Source of the DNA: Fulvitalea axinellae
GTDB lineage: Bacteria; Bacteroidota; Bacteroidia; Cytophagales; Cyclobacteriaceae
DNA length: 64,000 nt
Direction of reading: 5' to 3'
Assembly (NCBI RefSeq): GCF_036492835.1
Contig: NZ_AP025315.1
Location: 310,001-374,000 of the forward strand
Each line of letters opens with the position of its first letter. Positions within the stretch are counted from its first letter, which is position 1. The position numbers were made by a program, and so were the translations under genes. Of this stretch, positions 43,499 to 52,274 are shown piece by piece. The notes under the pieces are model-generated. The model did not search any database. It worked only from the letters and a program-made list of their open reading frames with translations, and had not been told where the DNA came from.

Positions 43499-44523
43499 GA
43501 ATCGCTTAGTTTTAAAATCAGTTCCAATTCCACCCGAAAGTATTCCTTTTCTTTTGACAAACGGAGCGTATGGCGGTTCGGATATATCAAGGCTAACCGT
43601 TTGCGTACGTTTTCCAAACCTATACCTTGGTTGAGATGAGCGTGGTTTGGGTTTTCCCGAAAACTATTTTCGCAGGAAAAGTTAAGTGTTCCTTCCTCGT
43701 TTAATTCCGTATTTATATTGATTTCGATATCACCGCTCTGGCTTGCCATACTATGTTTAAAAGCGTTTTCCACAAATACGGTGAGAATCAAAGGGGCTAT
43801 ACGATATTCGCTGGTGATGTTTTTTGCTTTAAAACGAACTTCTCCCCTATTTTCAATTTGCAATTCGTTTAAAGCTGTGAAATTCCGGAGATGCTCTATT
43901 TCGCTTTCCAGATTAACAAGGTCCTCTCTGCAATCATACAGCATATAGCGCAATACGGAGGACAGTTTCAGAATAATAGAAGGTGTTTTTGGAGAATGTT
44001 CCAGGGAATAAGAATAGATATTATTCAGGTTGTTAAACAGGAAATGAGGATTAATCTGATTTTTCAAAAACTGTAATTCGCTTTCCTTTATAGCGATTTT
44101 CAGTTCGTCTAGCTCATGTTGTTTTCTTGTGGCGTCCCAAGCGAATTTGAAGCAGACCATCAATATAATCGGCGGGGCAATTTCCGCTAAAGTATGGATT
44201 ACACCTGGAAAGGATTGGCCACGGGTAACAGGGTAAACCAATCTTTCGACCAACAACTCTTCCGTTATCATTACGAAAGCAAAGGTTAAAATCATGCCCA
44301 ATACGAATGGCCAGTATTTTTTCCGATAATAAAACCGGGGCATCAAATAGTAATTGATAAAAAGGGCACTTACAATATAATTGATGAAGAACCATATCTG
44401 ATTCCAATCTATATTGCTGTTTTTTCTGTCATACGAATACAAAATGAATATGACGAAATAAAGCGTGCTCAAGCCGAAGAATTCATAAACCCGCCTTTTG
44501 TTTGTTGGTGATAGCCCCTTCAT
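43495..44523 (-). CDS. LytS-type sensor histidine kinase (His_kinase family)
   Basis: 342 residues with four membrane helices in the first 130, followed by a linker helix and the His_kinase domain: LQFLKNQINPHFLFNNLNNIYSYS, with phospho-accepting His160, then a HATPase part with LILTVFVENAFKHS and NQGIGLENVRKRL. No extracytoplasmic sensor domain is present, so the stimulus is probably sensed in or near the membrane. It is the first gene of the two-gene operon with the LytTR regulator and is divergent from the receptor gene. Confidence 0.92.
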   Translation of the reverse strand: MKGLSPTNKRRVYEFFGLSTLYFVIFILYSYDRKNSNIDWNQIWFFINYIVSALFINYYLMPRFYYRKKYWPFVLGMILTFAFVMITEELLVERLVYPVTRGQSFPGVIHTLAEIAPPIILMVCFKFAWDATRKQHELDELKIAIKESELQFLKNQINPHFLFNNLNNIYSYSLEHSPKTPSIILKLSSVLRYMLYDCREDLVNLESEIEHLRNFTALNELQIENRGEVRFKAKNITSEYRIAPLILTVFVENAFKHSMASQSGDIEININTELNEEGTLNFSCENSFRENPNHAHLNQGIGLENVRKRLALIYPNRHTLRLSKEKEYFRVELELILKLSDS

Positions 44524-44719
44524 ATAGCAAACATAGTAAAGAATTATTCCAAGCAGAATTATTTCCCGTGTACGTCCGCTTTCACCCCTTCAATGGCGGT
44601 TTTAAGGCTACAAAACGTATATCGTCGTTCGCGGGGCTTTTTGTGTCGTTCGGCGATTCTTTTTTTATCTTTCCACTTCGTGTTTAACCTTTGCGCTATG
44701 ATCAAAAACCAAAACCATA

Positions 44720-47095
44720 ATGAATAGACGATTAATCTTTTTCGTTTTGCTATTTACGGTTAGCTGGATGAGTCCCGCTTTTTCACAAAAACCGATAATA
44801 GTCGGAACGGTGCTGACGGAGAAAGAGAAACAGCCGATTGCGTATGCCTCGGTGGTGGCATTGGACAAAGAGACGGGCAAGATCGTTTCGGGGATAACAA
44901 CAGATGATACTGGGAAATTCAGTTTGCCGATACCGAAAGAAAGTTTTTGGATCGAGGTTCGGTTTATGGGCTTTCTAACATGGAAATACAAGGATACCGT
45001 TTTGGGCAAAAACATCGATTTAGGAAAAATTTATCTTAAAGAAGACGCTCAAGTACTGGACGGGGTTGTTGTAAAAGGCGCTAAATCCGAAACGGTTTTT
45101 AAATTGGATCGCCGTGTGTTTAATGTAGGTGCGGATTTAAGTAATTCCGGAGCAAGCGCTTTGGAAGTGTTGGATAAAGTCCCTTCCGTTGATGTTAATA
45201 TTAAAGGGGAAATAAGTTTGCGCGGGAGTACAGGCGTTAATATGCTGATAAACGGAAAACCTTCGGTTTTGGCAAAAGGTGACGGAAATGCATTGGGAAC
45301 TATCACGGCAGATATGATCGAACGTGTGGAAGTTATCACCAACCCTTCTGCAAAATATGAAGCTGAAGGTACTTCGGGTATTATCAATATTATCCTAAAG
45401 AAGGAAGAAAAGAAAGGCTTGAATGGTTCGGTAACGGTAAATACGGGAGCTCCTCAAAACCATAGTTTGGGGGTTAGTTTGAATAAACGTACGGAGAAAT
45501 TCAATTTGTTTAGCCAAATGGGAATCGGTAAGCGGACGATGCCCGAAGATTTCGAATCAATAAATCGTGATTTGAAAACAGGTAACGAGGTTTCAAATTA
45601 TGGTGACCGTGAGAAAAATGAAGCTTTTTACAATCTCATCTTGGGGACGGATTATCACATAAACCGATATAACGTGTTGACACTTTCCGGTCATTTCGCA
45701 TATGAAGACGAGGATGAGTATTCCAATCTTTATTACCGTCAACGGAATAAAGAAGGAGGGCTTTTGCGTGAATGGTATCGCCGTGAAGATACTGAGGCCG
45801 TTAATCCGAAATATCAGTATGAGTTACAGTATAAGAAAAGCTTCAAACGTGATGAAGAACAGAGCTTGATATTTAGTGCGTTAGGTGATTTTTTTGGAAA
45901 AGACCAAAGTTCTGTTTTTAAGGAAGACGGAAGTGAGAAGCAAAAAACCGAAACTGACTTTGCGGAAGCTGAATACGTTTTCAATCTCGATTATACCCAT
46001 CCGTTTTCTAAAAAGATAAAGACTGAATTTGGCGCTCAGTATAAAATAAATGACGTTACGAATGATTACAGTGTTGAGAATAAAAATGCTGATAATTGGG
46101 ACAATGACGCAACATTGACCAATGTATTCGATTATTTGCAAAACGTTTTCGGATTATACATGACCGGAGCTTATGAGGGGGATAAGTGGGGCTTGAAAGC
46201 GGGCTTGCGAATGGAAAATACGGATCTGGATACTAAACTTCAGAATACAGGGGAGAAAAACGGACAACGGTATACGGACTTTTTCCCAAGCGTCCATACC
46301 TCATATAAGTTTAATGACGATTATTCGGTACAGGCCGGATATTCTCGCAGAATTAAAAGACCTAATCTTTGGAGTCTGAATCCATTCACACGCTTGCGGG
46401 ATAATTATAATATAAGTACCGGAAATCCGGAATTGCAACCCGAATATACTGACTCTTATGAGGTTTCAAACTTGTTTAAGCATGGGGATTTGTCTTTAAG
46501 TTTCAGTACTTATTTCCGGTTGACAGAAGATGTGATGGAACGAGTATATACATTCGATAATAATGTCAGTGTATCTCGTCCTGAGAATATCGGTACCAGC
46601 GAAACGTTCGGTATGGAGCTTAATTTCGAATACTTGCCTCTTAAGTGGTTGTCCTTGTCTGGCGACGTAAACTATAATTACTTTAACCGTAACGGAAATT
46701 GGACTACAGAACGAAGCGGTAATTCGGTGACGCAAGACTTTGATTTTAACTCCGATTTTTGGTCGGCCCGACTGAAATCCAAACTGCGTTTACCTGCCGA
46801 TATCGATGTGGAGATATCGGGTCGTTACCGGTCAAGTCAGCGAAATGTGCAATCGGTTGTTTCATCCAATTTAACTGCTGACCTGGGCTTACGAAAAAAA
46901 CTATTTAAAGGAAAGACTGTCGTAAACCTCAGTGTTAGAGATGTTTTTGCTTCGCGTCGATATGAAAGTGTTACTGACAATGATGATTTTTACCTTTATG
47001 AATACGGAAAACGTGGACGCTTTATTATTCTGGGACTGAGTTATGGTTTTGGAAAAGGCGAAGCAATGCACTTTTCAGGACAAAAACGCTTTTGA
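44720..47095 (+). CDS. Outer membrane receptor with CarboxypepD_reg-like and beta-barrel domains
   Basis: 791 residues with a signal peptide (LIFFVLLFTVSWMSPAFSQ). An N-terminal carboxypeptidase-regulatory-like domain (about 26-105; IVGTVLTEKEKQPIAYASVVAL) is followed by a TonB plug (about 110-225; GASALEVLDKVPSVDVN..., LINGKPSVLAKGD, ITNPSAKYEAEGTSGIINIILKK) and an outer membrane beta-barrel of the OMP_b-brl_3 type to the end. It probably transports or senses a ligand in a TonB-dependent way. There is no SusD partner, so it is not a classic polysaccharide utilisation locus. Divergent from the two-component pair over about 196 bases. It ends at a strong terminator right before the prophage. 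Confidence 0.9.
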   Translation: MNRRLIFFVLLFTVSWMSPAFSQKPIIVGTVLTEKEKQPIAYASVVALDKETGKIVSGITTDDTGKFSLPIPKESFWIEVRFMGFLTWKYKDTVLGKNIDLGKIYLKEDAQVLDGVVVKGAKSETVFKLDRRVFNVGADLSNSGASALEVLDKVPSVDVNIKGEISLRGSTGVNMLINGKPSVLAKGDGNALGTITADMIERVEVITNPSAKYEAEGTSGIINIILKKEEKKGLNGSVTVNTGAPQNHSLGVSLNKRTEKFNLFSQMGIGKRTMPEDFESINRDLKTGNEVSNYGDREKNEAFYNLILGTDYHINRYNVLTLSGHFAYEDEDEYSNLYYRQRNKEGGLLREWYRREDTEAVNPKYQYELQYKKSFKRDEEQSLIFSALGDFFGKDQSSVFKEDGSEKQKTETDFAEAEYVFNLDYTHPFSKKIKTEFGAQYKINDVTNDYSVENKNADNWDNDATLTNVFDYLQNVFGLYMTGAYEGDKWGLKAGLRMENTDLDTKLQNTGEKNGQRYTDFFPSVHTSYKFNDDYSVQAGYSRRIKRPNLWSLNPFTRLRDNYNISTGNPELQPEYTDSYEVSNLFKHGDLSLSFSTYFRLTEDVMERVYTFDNNVSVSRPENIGTSETFGMELNFEYLPLKWLSLSGDVNYNYFNRNGNWTTERSGNSVTQDFDFNSDFWSARLKSKLRLPADIDVEISGRYRSSQRNVQSVVSSNLTADLGLRKKLFKGKTVVNLSVRDVFASRRYESVTDNDDFYLYEYGKRGRFIILGLSYGFGKGEAMHFSGQKRF

Positions 47096-47125
47096 TAGAA
47101 TATTGATAATACTTGGAGAATGATT

Positions 47126-47155
47126 AAGAGCGCATAAATATTATGCGCTCTTTTT
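47126..47155 (+). terminator. Rho-independent terminator of the receptor gene
   Basis: A perfect 12-base stem (AAGAGCGCATAA/TTATGCGCTCTT) with a 3-base loop followed by T. It is the last clear host feature before the phage. Confidence 0.9.
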
Positions 47156-47206
47156 AGACATATTCTTATAGTAGGACCACAAGGTTTTCAGATATTTATA
47201 ATCCGG

Positions 47207-47260
47207 AAAACGAAATGTACGCATTTTAAAAACGAAACGTGCCTGAAAAATTCACGCACG
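47207..47260. repeat. Candidate phage end with transposase-site-like repeats
   Basis: Two imperfect direct repeats, AAAACGAAATGTACG (from 47207) and AAAACGAAACGTGCC (from 47229), 22 bases apart, followed by CACGCACGCAC. The segment CATTTTAAAAACGAAAC at 47222-47238 fits 15 of 17 positions of the inner part of the published MuA site consensus (CAYTNNAARYRCGAAAR). A TG at 47215 would be the terminal dinucleotide. Confidence 0.35.
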
Positions 47261-47273
47261 CACAAAGATACAA

Positions 47274-47307
47274 GTCTTTAGGAAGCATTTAAACGCCTCC
47301 TAAAGAC
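47274..47307 (-). terminator. Inverted repeat at the end of the phage late operon
   Basis: GTCTTTAGGA and TCCTAAAGAC form a perfect 10-base stem with a 14-base loop, overlapping the stop codon of the last phage gene. There is no T tract after it on the minus strand, so termination is uncertain. Confidence 0.35.
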
Positions 47308-47726
47308 TCTTCAATATGGTTTATAGTCTCCCTTGCCTCGATTCTTTTCTGGGCTATCTCAGGGTAATTTCCCTGTATCGTCAACCCCAATTCAAGGCAT
47401 TTTGTAACCACCCAATCCGTTTCCTTCAGGTATTCCTGGCACTCGATAATTCTTTCCTTTTTCTTGCCCTCCAGTTCCACCTCTCTGGCCTTGTCCATCT
47501 CCTCCGAGGCTCTTTGGAAAAGTTTGCCGTCGGCGTCCATATCCATAACACAAACACCGTATAGGGTGACAGGTATTGAGTTTTCGGAAACAACCCCCTC
47601 AACAGGTTTAACCGACTCCTCGGATACGGTAAGTCCCCTTCTTTGTAACTCCTCGACGGACTTCGCCACACATTCGAATTCCAGGTACGGCGGAAAATCC
47701 AGCTTAACGCCTTTGTAATACTTCAT
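47289..47726 (-). CDS. Probable tail fibre assembly protein
   Basis: 145 residues, mostly helical in the second half (ASEEMDKAREVELEGKKKERIIECQEYLKETDWVVTKCLELG). The KETDWVVTK segment recalls the YLxxTDW(x) motif of phage tail fibre assembly chaperones (DUF4376/Tfa-like), which sit directly after the fibre gene, as here (1 base after its stop). It would trimerise or cap the fibre. A 10-base inverted repeat (GTCTTTAGGA/TCCTAAAGAC, 47274-47307) spans its stop codon and may end the late transcript. Confidence 0.6.
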   Translation of the reverse strand: MKYYKGVKLDFPPYLEFECVAKSVEELQRRGLTVSEESVKPVEGVVSENSIPVTLYGVCVMDMDADGKLFQRASEEMDKAREVELEGKKKERIIECQEYLKETDWVVTKCLELGLTIQGNYPEIAQKRIEARETINHIEESLGGV

Positions 47727-47727
47727 A

Positions 47728-49125
47728 TCAATTCAGGTCATACATTATGAATGTGAAATTGTGGTCTACCATATCGGCGTTACTGTTGAGTTTGTAGGTC
47801 CTAACCACAAAGTCGTTAGGGTTTTTCTCTTCCAAAGCGACTCCGCCTGAGGCCGTATCCCTGATTCCGCCGATAACGCCATAATACTGCTCCCCGAAAT
47901 TATGGGTGATCCGGTATTTGGAGTCGGCTATTTTAGCGCTTGTGAATGGAAACCCACCGACTCGGTCTTTACCCCAATAATCCTTCCTTGTACCCGCCGA
48001 GGAAACATTCCCGGCACAAATAACCTTAAGGAAATCTTCCCGGTCAGTGGCCCAATTCGGGATTTTGTCCGCTTGGGTTTTCGCTTCTCCAGCCTTGTTA
48101 AGAGCGTTGACAGCTTGGTCATACGCCACCTTTACAGCCTTGGAAGTGGCCAACACATTACCGTTGTCAGAGCTGACCAAATCACTCCTGTCCAGATTAA
48201 ATCCCGTTTTCTTAGTGAACTTGGGCTCCTTACCATTAGCCAGATCATAAGCGCTATCCGCCCGGTCTTTGGCCTTCTTAACGGCTGAACTGGTGGCCAA
48301 CGTATCCGACGAGCCGGAAGTGTCGCTGTCGCTCTTATCCTTATTAAACCCCGTTTTCTTGGTAATCTTCGGCTCCTTGCCTTCGGCCAGAGAATAAGCG
48401 CTGTCCGCCCGGTCCTTGGCCTTCTTAACGGCTGAACTGGTGGCCAGCGTATCCGACGAGCTGGAAGTGTCGCTGTCGCTTTTGTCCTTGTTAAACCCGC
48501 TTTTCTTGGTGATCTTCGGCTCCTTGCCTTCGGCCAGAGAATAGGCGCTGTCCGCCCGGTCCTTGGCCTTCTTAACGGCTGAACTGGTCGCCAACGTGTC
48601 CGACGAGCCGGAAGTGTCGCTATCGCTCTTATTGAGGTTAAATGCGCTGTTTTTATCGAATGCAGGCTCCTTACCTCCAATCTGCTCAAAAGCCGTCGCC
48701 ATCTTCGCTGTAAGAGCTTCGAGCGTATCGGGCCTTACAAACTGAAAAGGCTGTCCGGCTTCGGAGAACCTGAGATAGCGGGACATATAAACGTCTTTCA
48801 GGCTTTTGTCCTTGTACCGGCTCGGACCTATGGCCGGGTCCACCTCCTCGACGAGCTCCACCTTTCCTCCGGCGTTCTTGGTCGATGCCCGAAAGTGGAT
48901 TGTTTCGCCCTGCCAAGCGACCCAGCCCTCGTTTACCTGTTCGCCCACCGACGCGGTGGCCAAGTTTTCCATCCCCGTAAGGATAAGGGCTTTTGTAGGG
49001 CCCGTGAGGCCCACGGTTCCACACAGCGCCCGAAAAGCCGAGACATAGGCCTGTTGCATGTAGAGCAGTGTCGTACTCTCAAGGGGAAAGCCCTTCAACT
49101 TGCCCTCCAGTTCCAGTCTTTTCAT
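47728..49125 (-). CDS. Tail fibre protein with four 49-residue repeats
   Basis: 465 residues. The N-terminal 150 residues probably attach to the baseplate. Residues 151-346 are four tandem repeats of 49 residues (each starting GKEP and including TLATSSAVKKAKDRADSAY), related to the phage fibre repeat with LATxxAVxxAYDxA that occurs in P2-like fibres. The last ~120 residues form a tip domain, with ITHNFGEQYYGVIGGIRD and a C-terminal FTFIMYDLN. It should form a trimeric fibre for receptor binding. Its start overlaps the upstream gpI-like gene by 4 bases (ATGA). Confidence 0.85.
   Translation of the reverse strand: MKRLELEGKLKGFPLESTTLLYMQQAYVSAFRALCGTVGLTGPTKALILTGMENLATASVGEQVNEGWVAWQGETIHFRASTKNAGGKVELVEEVDPAIGPSRYKDKSLKDVYMSRYLRFSEAGQPFQFVRPDTLEALTAKMATAFEQIGGKEPAFDKNSAFNLNKSDSDTSGSSDTLATSSAVKKAKDRADSAYSLAEGKEPKITKKSGFNKDKSDSDTSSSSDTLATSSAVKKAKDRADSAYSLAEGKEPKITKKTGFNKDKSDSDTSGSSDTLATSSAVKKAKDRADSAYDLANGKEPKFTKKTGFNLDRSDLVSSDNGNVLATSKAVKVAYDQAVNALNKAGEAKTQADKIPNWATDREDFLKVICAGNVSSAGTRKDYWGKDRVGGFPFTSAKIADSKYRITHNFGEQYYGVIGGIRDTASGGVALEEKNPNDFVVRTYKLNSNADMVDHNFTFIMYDLN
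48088..48675 (-). repeat. Four tandem 147-bp in-frame repeats in the fibre gene
   Basis: Unit boundaries are 48675-48529, 48528-48382, 48381-48235 and 48234-48088. Units 1-3 are nearly identical at DNA level and the fourth is diverged. Unit length is exactly 49 codons, so unit loss or gain keeps the frame. Confidence 0.85.
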
Positions 49126-49643
49126 ACCGTTACTATTTTGTATTTCTTTCCCGCCAATTTGAATTTGTTGACCAGCGATTTCATCACCGCCACGTCGTAG
49201 TTTACCGTACTGGGCACCTGTATTATGAAATCGGCGTAATCCGCCGCGTATTCCTCCTTCAGGTGCGTGTATGTCGGGCCGTCCGTATAGATCGGGTTGT
49301 TCTCTACGTTCAAATAAGAGAACACCCGAAGGGGAGAGCTTCCGTCCGCGATCCTGATCAGCGGATCGGTAGGCCCGGCGCCGAGGTTGAAGCGGTCGTT
49401 AAGCAGTTTCTCCATATACACGACCGTACTGTTGTGCCGGAGATCGTAGAGCGTCTTGTCCCGGAAGCTCCACAGGTCCGGGATTTTGCTCTCCCTGTTC
49501 TCCGTGACGCAGTAGGCCGTATACAGCTCGACTACCGGAGCCGTAAGGCTAAGCAACCACGCCAGACGCTTTGGCTTGCGGAAGGCCACGGGAACCATCC
49601 ACGTGACCAGCTTTTTGTAATCGATATTAAATATCCGGCTCAT
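49122..49643 (-). CDS. Tail protein I-like baseplate/fibre connector
   Basis: 173 residues. Position after the J-like gene and before the fibre is that of P2 gpI/Mu gp48, which links baseplate wedge to fibre. The sequence (VPVAFRKPKRLAWLLSLTAPVVELYTAYC, HNSTVVYMEKLLNDRF) resembles Bacteroidota homologues of this position, but direct similarity to gpI is weak. It overlaps the J-like gene by 17 bases and the fibre gene by 4 bases. Confidence 0.55.
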   Translation of the reverse strand: MSRIFNIDYKKLVTWMVPVAFRKPKRLAWLLSLTAPVVELYTAYCVTENRESKIPDLWSFRDKTLYDLRHNSTVVYMEKLLNDRFNLGAGPTDPLIRIADGSSPLRVFSYLNVENNPIYTDGPTYTHLKEEYAADYADFIIQVPSTVNYDVAVMKSLVNKFKLAGKKYKIVTV

Positions 49644-50562
49644 AGGCTATTACCGCTCCCGAATTTTCGGACCTGTCGGCTAACGCCTTAATCGCCAGCT
49701 CCCTGCCCGCATTGTCCAACACTGTATAAGGTTCCGCTTTCCACTCCCCGGCTATGGCCAGATAACCGGCGAAGGGACTGTAAAGGCTCTTGAATTCGAA
49801 CCAGTCCAAACCGCCGTATCGGGCCTCCATCCGTACCGCCGTTACATCGCTTACGCCTTCGGCTTTCTGGATACGGTCGAGCAGGTCGGTATTGACGAAA
49901 TCGCCGTTAAAGTCCAAGTTGGCCAGGTAAGTGGTAACCGCCTCGTTTACGGGAAAGGCCCTCGGATCGGTTACCAAAGAGCCGTCCGGCGACATCACCA
50001 ACGGGTTGTATCTTATCCAGATTCTCATACGCAGATCGTCCGGCGGATTGTTTACTATATCCAGCCTGTTGCCCGCGTCTTTTACCTTGTTCATGTATGC
50101 GCTGAAGCGGGTGTATTGCTCCTGGCTAAGAGGCTGTACCGTTCCGTTTTCCTCGGTCGCCACCTTGATCACCAGCACCTCTTCGCCTTCGACCACGGCG
50201 CAACGTCTGATCACGGCCAAGTCTTCCGTCTCTTCCTCCGTGGGCTTGCGGTATTCTTCGCCTTCCGAAACCGCCTGGGCGTAGCGCTCGCCGTCCCAGA
50301 CAAGATCCAGCCCGTCCAGAAAACCCAGGCATTGTTCCCTGTACCAGCGGATGTTATGCGGACGGAACCGCTCGGCGATCTCCGCCACCTCGGCCCGGTG
50401 AGCGTCCATGAGCTTCTCCAGCGCCCAGATAGCCACGGCCACCACGTAAGCCCACAGGCGCCACTCGGCCACTTTCTTGGGGCTGTCCAGAGTGGCCAGT
50501 CCGGGCTCCGCTTCCTTGGCGGTTAGGATGGATTGTTGTATCTGTGTTATACTTCTTGCCAT
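49627..50562 (-). CDS. Baseplate J-like protein
   Basis: 311 residues. Features of the baseplate wedge J/gp47 family are an N-terminal helical part ITQIQQSILTAKEAEP, the central QPLSQEQYTRFSAYMNKVKDAGNRLDIVNNPPDDLRMRIWIRYNP, and the region VNEAVTTYLANLDFNGDFVNTDLLDRIQKAEGVSDVT that matches the C-terminal J domain. It forms the wedge ring of the baseplate. The start is 1 base downstream of the stop of the small gene before it. Confidence 0.7.
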   Translation of the reverse strand: MARSITQIQQSILTAKEAEPGLATLDSPKKVAEWRLWAYVVAVAIWALEKLMDAHRAEVAEIAERFRPHNIRWYREQCLGFLDGLDLVWDGERYAQAVSEGEEYRKPTEEETEDLAVIRRCAVVEGEEVLVIKVATEENGTVQPLSQEQYTRFSAYMNKVKDAGNRLDIVNNPPDDLRMRIWIRYNPLVMSPDGSLVTDPRAFPVNEAVTTYLANLDFNGDFVNTDLLDRIQKAEGVSDVTAVRMEARYGGLDWFEFKSLYSPFAGYLAIAGEWKAEPYTVLDNAGRELAIKALADRSENSGAVIAYEPDI

Positions 50563-50563
50563 A

Positions 50564-50776
50564 TTACATAGGTATAATCGCCCCTATTCTAACTTCCGGC
50601 TTCGGTCGGTGTTGCCGGACGCTGAGCGCTAAAAAGTACGGTTTGTTCCGTACGCGGTCCAAGTCCGGAACGGTCACGCCCCGGACCGACACGGCCCCGG
50701 TCCGGGTTTCGCGGAGCCGTTCGGACGGGGCCGACTTCCCCCGGACGCTTACCGATTGTGTTTTGGCCGAACTCAC
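50564..50776 (-). CDS. Small Arg/Val-rich phage protein
   Basis: 70 residues, with two similar halves (SVSVRGKSAPSE and AVSVRGVTVPDL). No family is recognised. Support is positional: its start overlaps the upstream gene by 4 bases (ATGA), its stop is 1 base from the J-like start, and no other frame fills the gap. Basic composition and strand-like pattern suggest a small structural or capping protein. Confidence 0.5.
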   Translation of the reverse strand: MSSAKTQSVSVRGKSAPSERLRETRTGAVSVRGVTVPDLDRVRNKPYFLALSVRQHRPKPEVRIGAIIPM

Positions 50777-52077
50777 GCCGTCACCTCCTTGCGGAGCGTG
50801 AACCCGATCTTGATCTGCGTTACGTTCGGGATCAGCTGGGCGGTGTCCGGGTCATATCCCGTGTCCATGTTTCCCTTCCCGTTCGAGTCTACGAAGCCTA
50901 CGCCGGGCTCCATCTTCTTCCAGCCGGTCCACGCTCCGTTGGAAAAGAAATCGGCTTCGAACACGAAAGCGCTCCGCTGTTCCGTGGCGGGGTCCGCGGT
51001 TTCGTACGGGGTGTCGTCCATCCGGGCGTTGGCCCAGCCTTCGGCGCTCCACGCCGTTTCGGAAGCGAAATCGATTCCGTCCACCGTAAGCGCATGCCCG
51101 AGCGGAATGGCCGTCGAGTGGAAAACGCCCTCTTGGCTGTTATCTAGCGTGATGAAAAATCCCGATTCCAAAACCAAATTCTGGCTGGTCGATTTGTAGT
51201 CGTTCCACAAGCTTTCCGCCGTTAGCCTTACGGCTACGTCGTACGCCCCCAGATATCCGCCCGTATCGCCTCCGTATCTCACCTTTTCCGAAACTTCGGG
51301 CCGTAACGAAAAGTCCGCGAACATGAAATTTGATTCCGTAACGTCTATCGGGTTGTTGAAAATATCGAAAGCGGTTGTCGCTCCAATATCATTCTCATCA
51401 AACGATTTGAGCCACTCTCCGCCCGCTTTCAGCTCCGCCAGACTTTTCAGCTCACCGTTGCGGTTTAGCTTCGTGTTTACAAAAAGCGAATAGTCATGGG
51501 CGTAAACGTCCGAGTACATATAAGACGTCTCTCTCAGATCGACAAAGATACAGTCCCGCACATCCGCCGACCGATCGGCGATGTAGCAATCGACGGCCGT
51601 CACGTTCCTCATTATCAGGTGATTTTGGCTGGACGTGCTGACCAAAGTCGATTTGATGATAACGGAATCATAAATGTCTTTCGAGCTTACGTTAAGGCAA
51701 AAACAACCGTAGAAATAGTTGCCGTTGTTGCCGTGATTGGATCTGCAATTTATTGCCCAAATATTATGGAATTTGGACGCTAAAATATATCCGCTTGTTT
51801 TTACGATCACATAGCCGTCACCGACAATCGTACGGTAACTATAGTCGGAAGAAAGATTTATCCAGGCAGAATCCAGCATGCATACACTGGAGTTTAGAGA
51901 AGACTGGTAAAACTTCTCAAAGCTCTTAAGCGGATTCGCCGGCCCGCCGTAAGCCGTGGGATCGGGATTGTCAACCGGATGATAAGCGGGATCTTCGGGC
52001 AAGTCCCGCCCGTAACGGGCCGAAACGTAATACCCGGACGTGCCGTAATCCGTTATCTTCTTTGTCCACTTTCTCAT
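50773..52077 (-). CDS. Beta-helix-type structural protein (tailspike-like)
   Basis: 434 residues from ATG 52077, which overlaps the upstream gene by 4 bases. The middle (about 60-210) has the repeating pattern of a right-handed parallel beta-helix: short strands alternating with Asn/Ser turns, with HNIWAINCRSNHGNNGNYFYGCF, NHLIMRNVTAVDCYIADRSADVRDCIFVD. Such folds are found in tailspikes that bind or cleave surface glycans. No catalytic residues could be assigned. The C-terminal third is a different beta-rich domain (WTGWKKMEPG...IKIGFTLRKEV). Confidence 0.6.
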   Translation of the reverse strand: MRKWTKKITDYGTSGYYVSARYGRDLPEDPAYHPVDNPDPTAYGGPANPLKSFEKFYQSSLNSSVCMLDSAWINLSSDYSYRTIVGDGYVIVKTSGYILASKFHNIWAINCRSNHGNNGNYFYGCFCLNVSSKDIYDSVIIKSTLVSTSSQNHLIMRNVTAVDCYIADRSADVRDCIFVDLRETSYMYSDVYAHDYSLFVNTKLNRNGELKSLAELKAGGEWLKSFDENDIGATTAFDIFNNPIDVTESNFMFADFSLRPEVSEKVRYGGDTGGYLGAYDVAVRLTAESLWNDYKSTSQNLVLESGFFITLDNSQEGVFHSTAIPLGHALTVDGIDFASETAWSAEGWANARMDDTPYETADPATEQRSAFVFEADFFSNGAWTGWKKMEPGVGFVDSNGKGNMDTGYDPDTAQLIPNVTQIKIGFTLRKEVTA

Positions 52078-52274
52078 ACCGCCGTGTATTTTGTTTTCTT
52101 GCCCAGATAAGCGTCCCCGTGCTCCGGCGGATAGCCGTACGTGTTTTCCTCTACGATCTTCCGCCCGTCTTCCAAGTCCCATTCCCGGCGCTCCCAGCGT
52201 CCGCTTACCGGGCATTTCTCCGTTTTGGTGGCCGGGTGTTCGGCTATGTATTTTTGTATTTCTTCGCTTGTCAT
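52074..52274 (-). CDS. Small phage protein in the fibre block
   Basis: 66 residues (MTSEEIQKYIAEHPATKTEKCPVSGRWERREWDLEDGRKIVEEN...). No family recognised. It overlaps both neighbours by 4 bases (ATGA at each end), which supports translation. A single cysteine and charged composition suggest a soluble protein. Confidence 0.6.
   Translation of the reverse strand: MTSEEIQKYIAEHPATKTEKCPVSGRWERREWDLEDGRKIVEENTYGYPPEHGDAYLGKKTKYTAV

Noticed and set aside
48088-48675. Tandem repeats resembling a CRISPR array.
   Set aside because: The 147-bp units are coding, in one frame, near-identical along their whole length, with no spacers.
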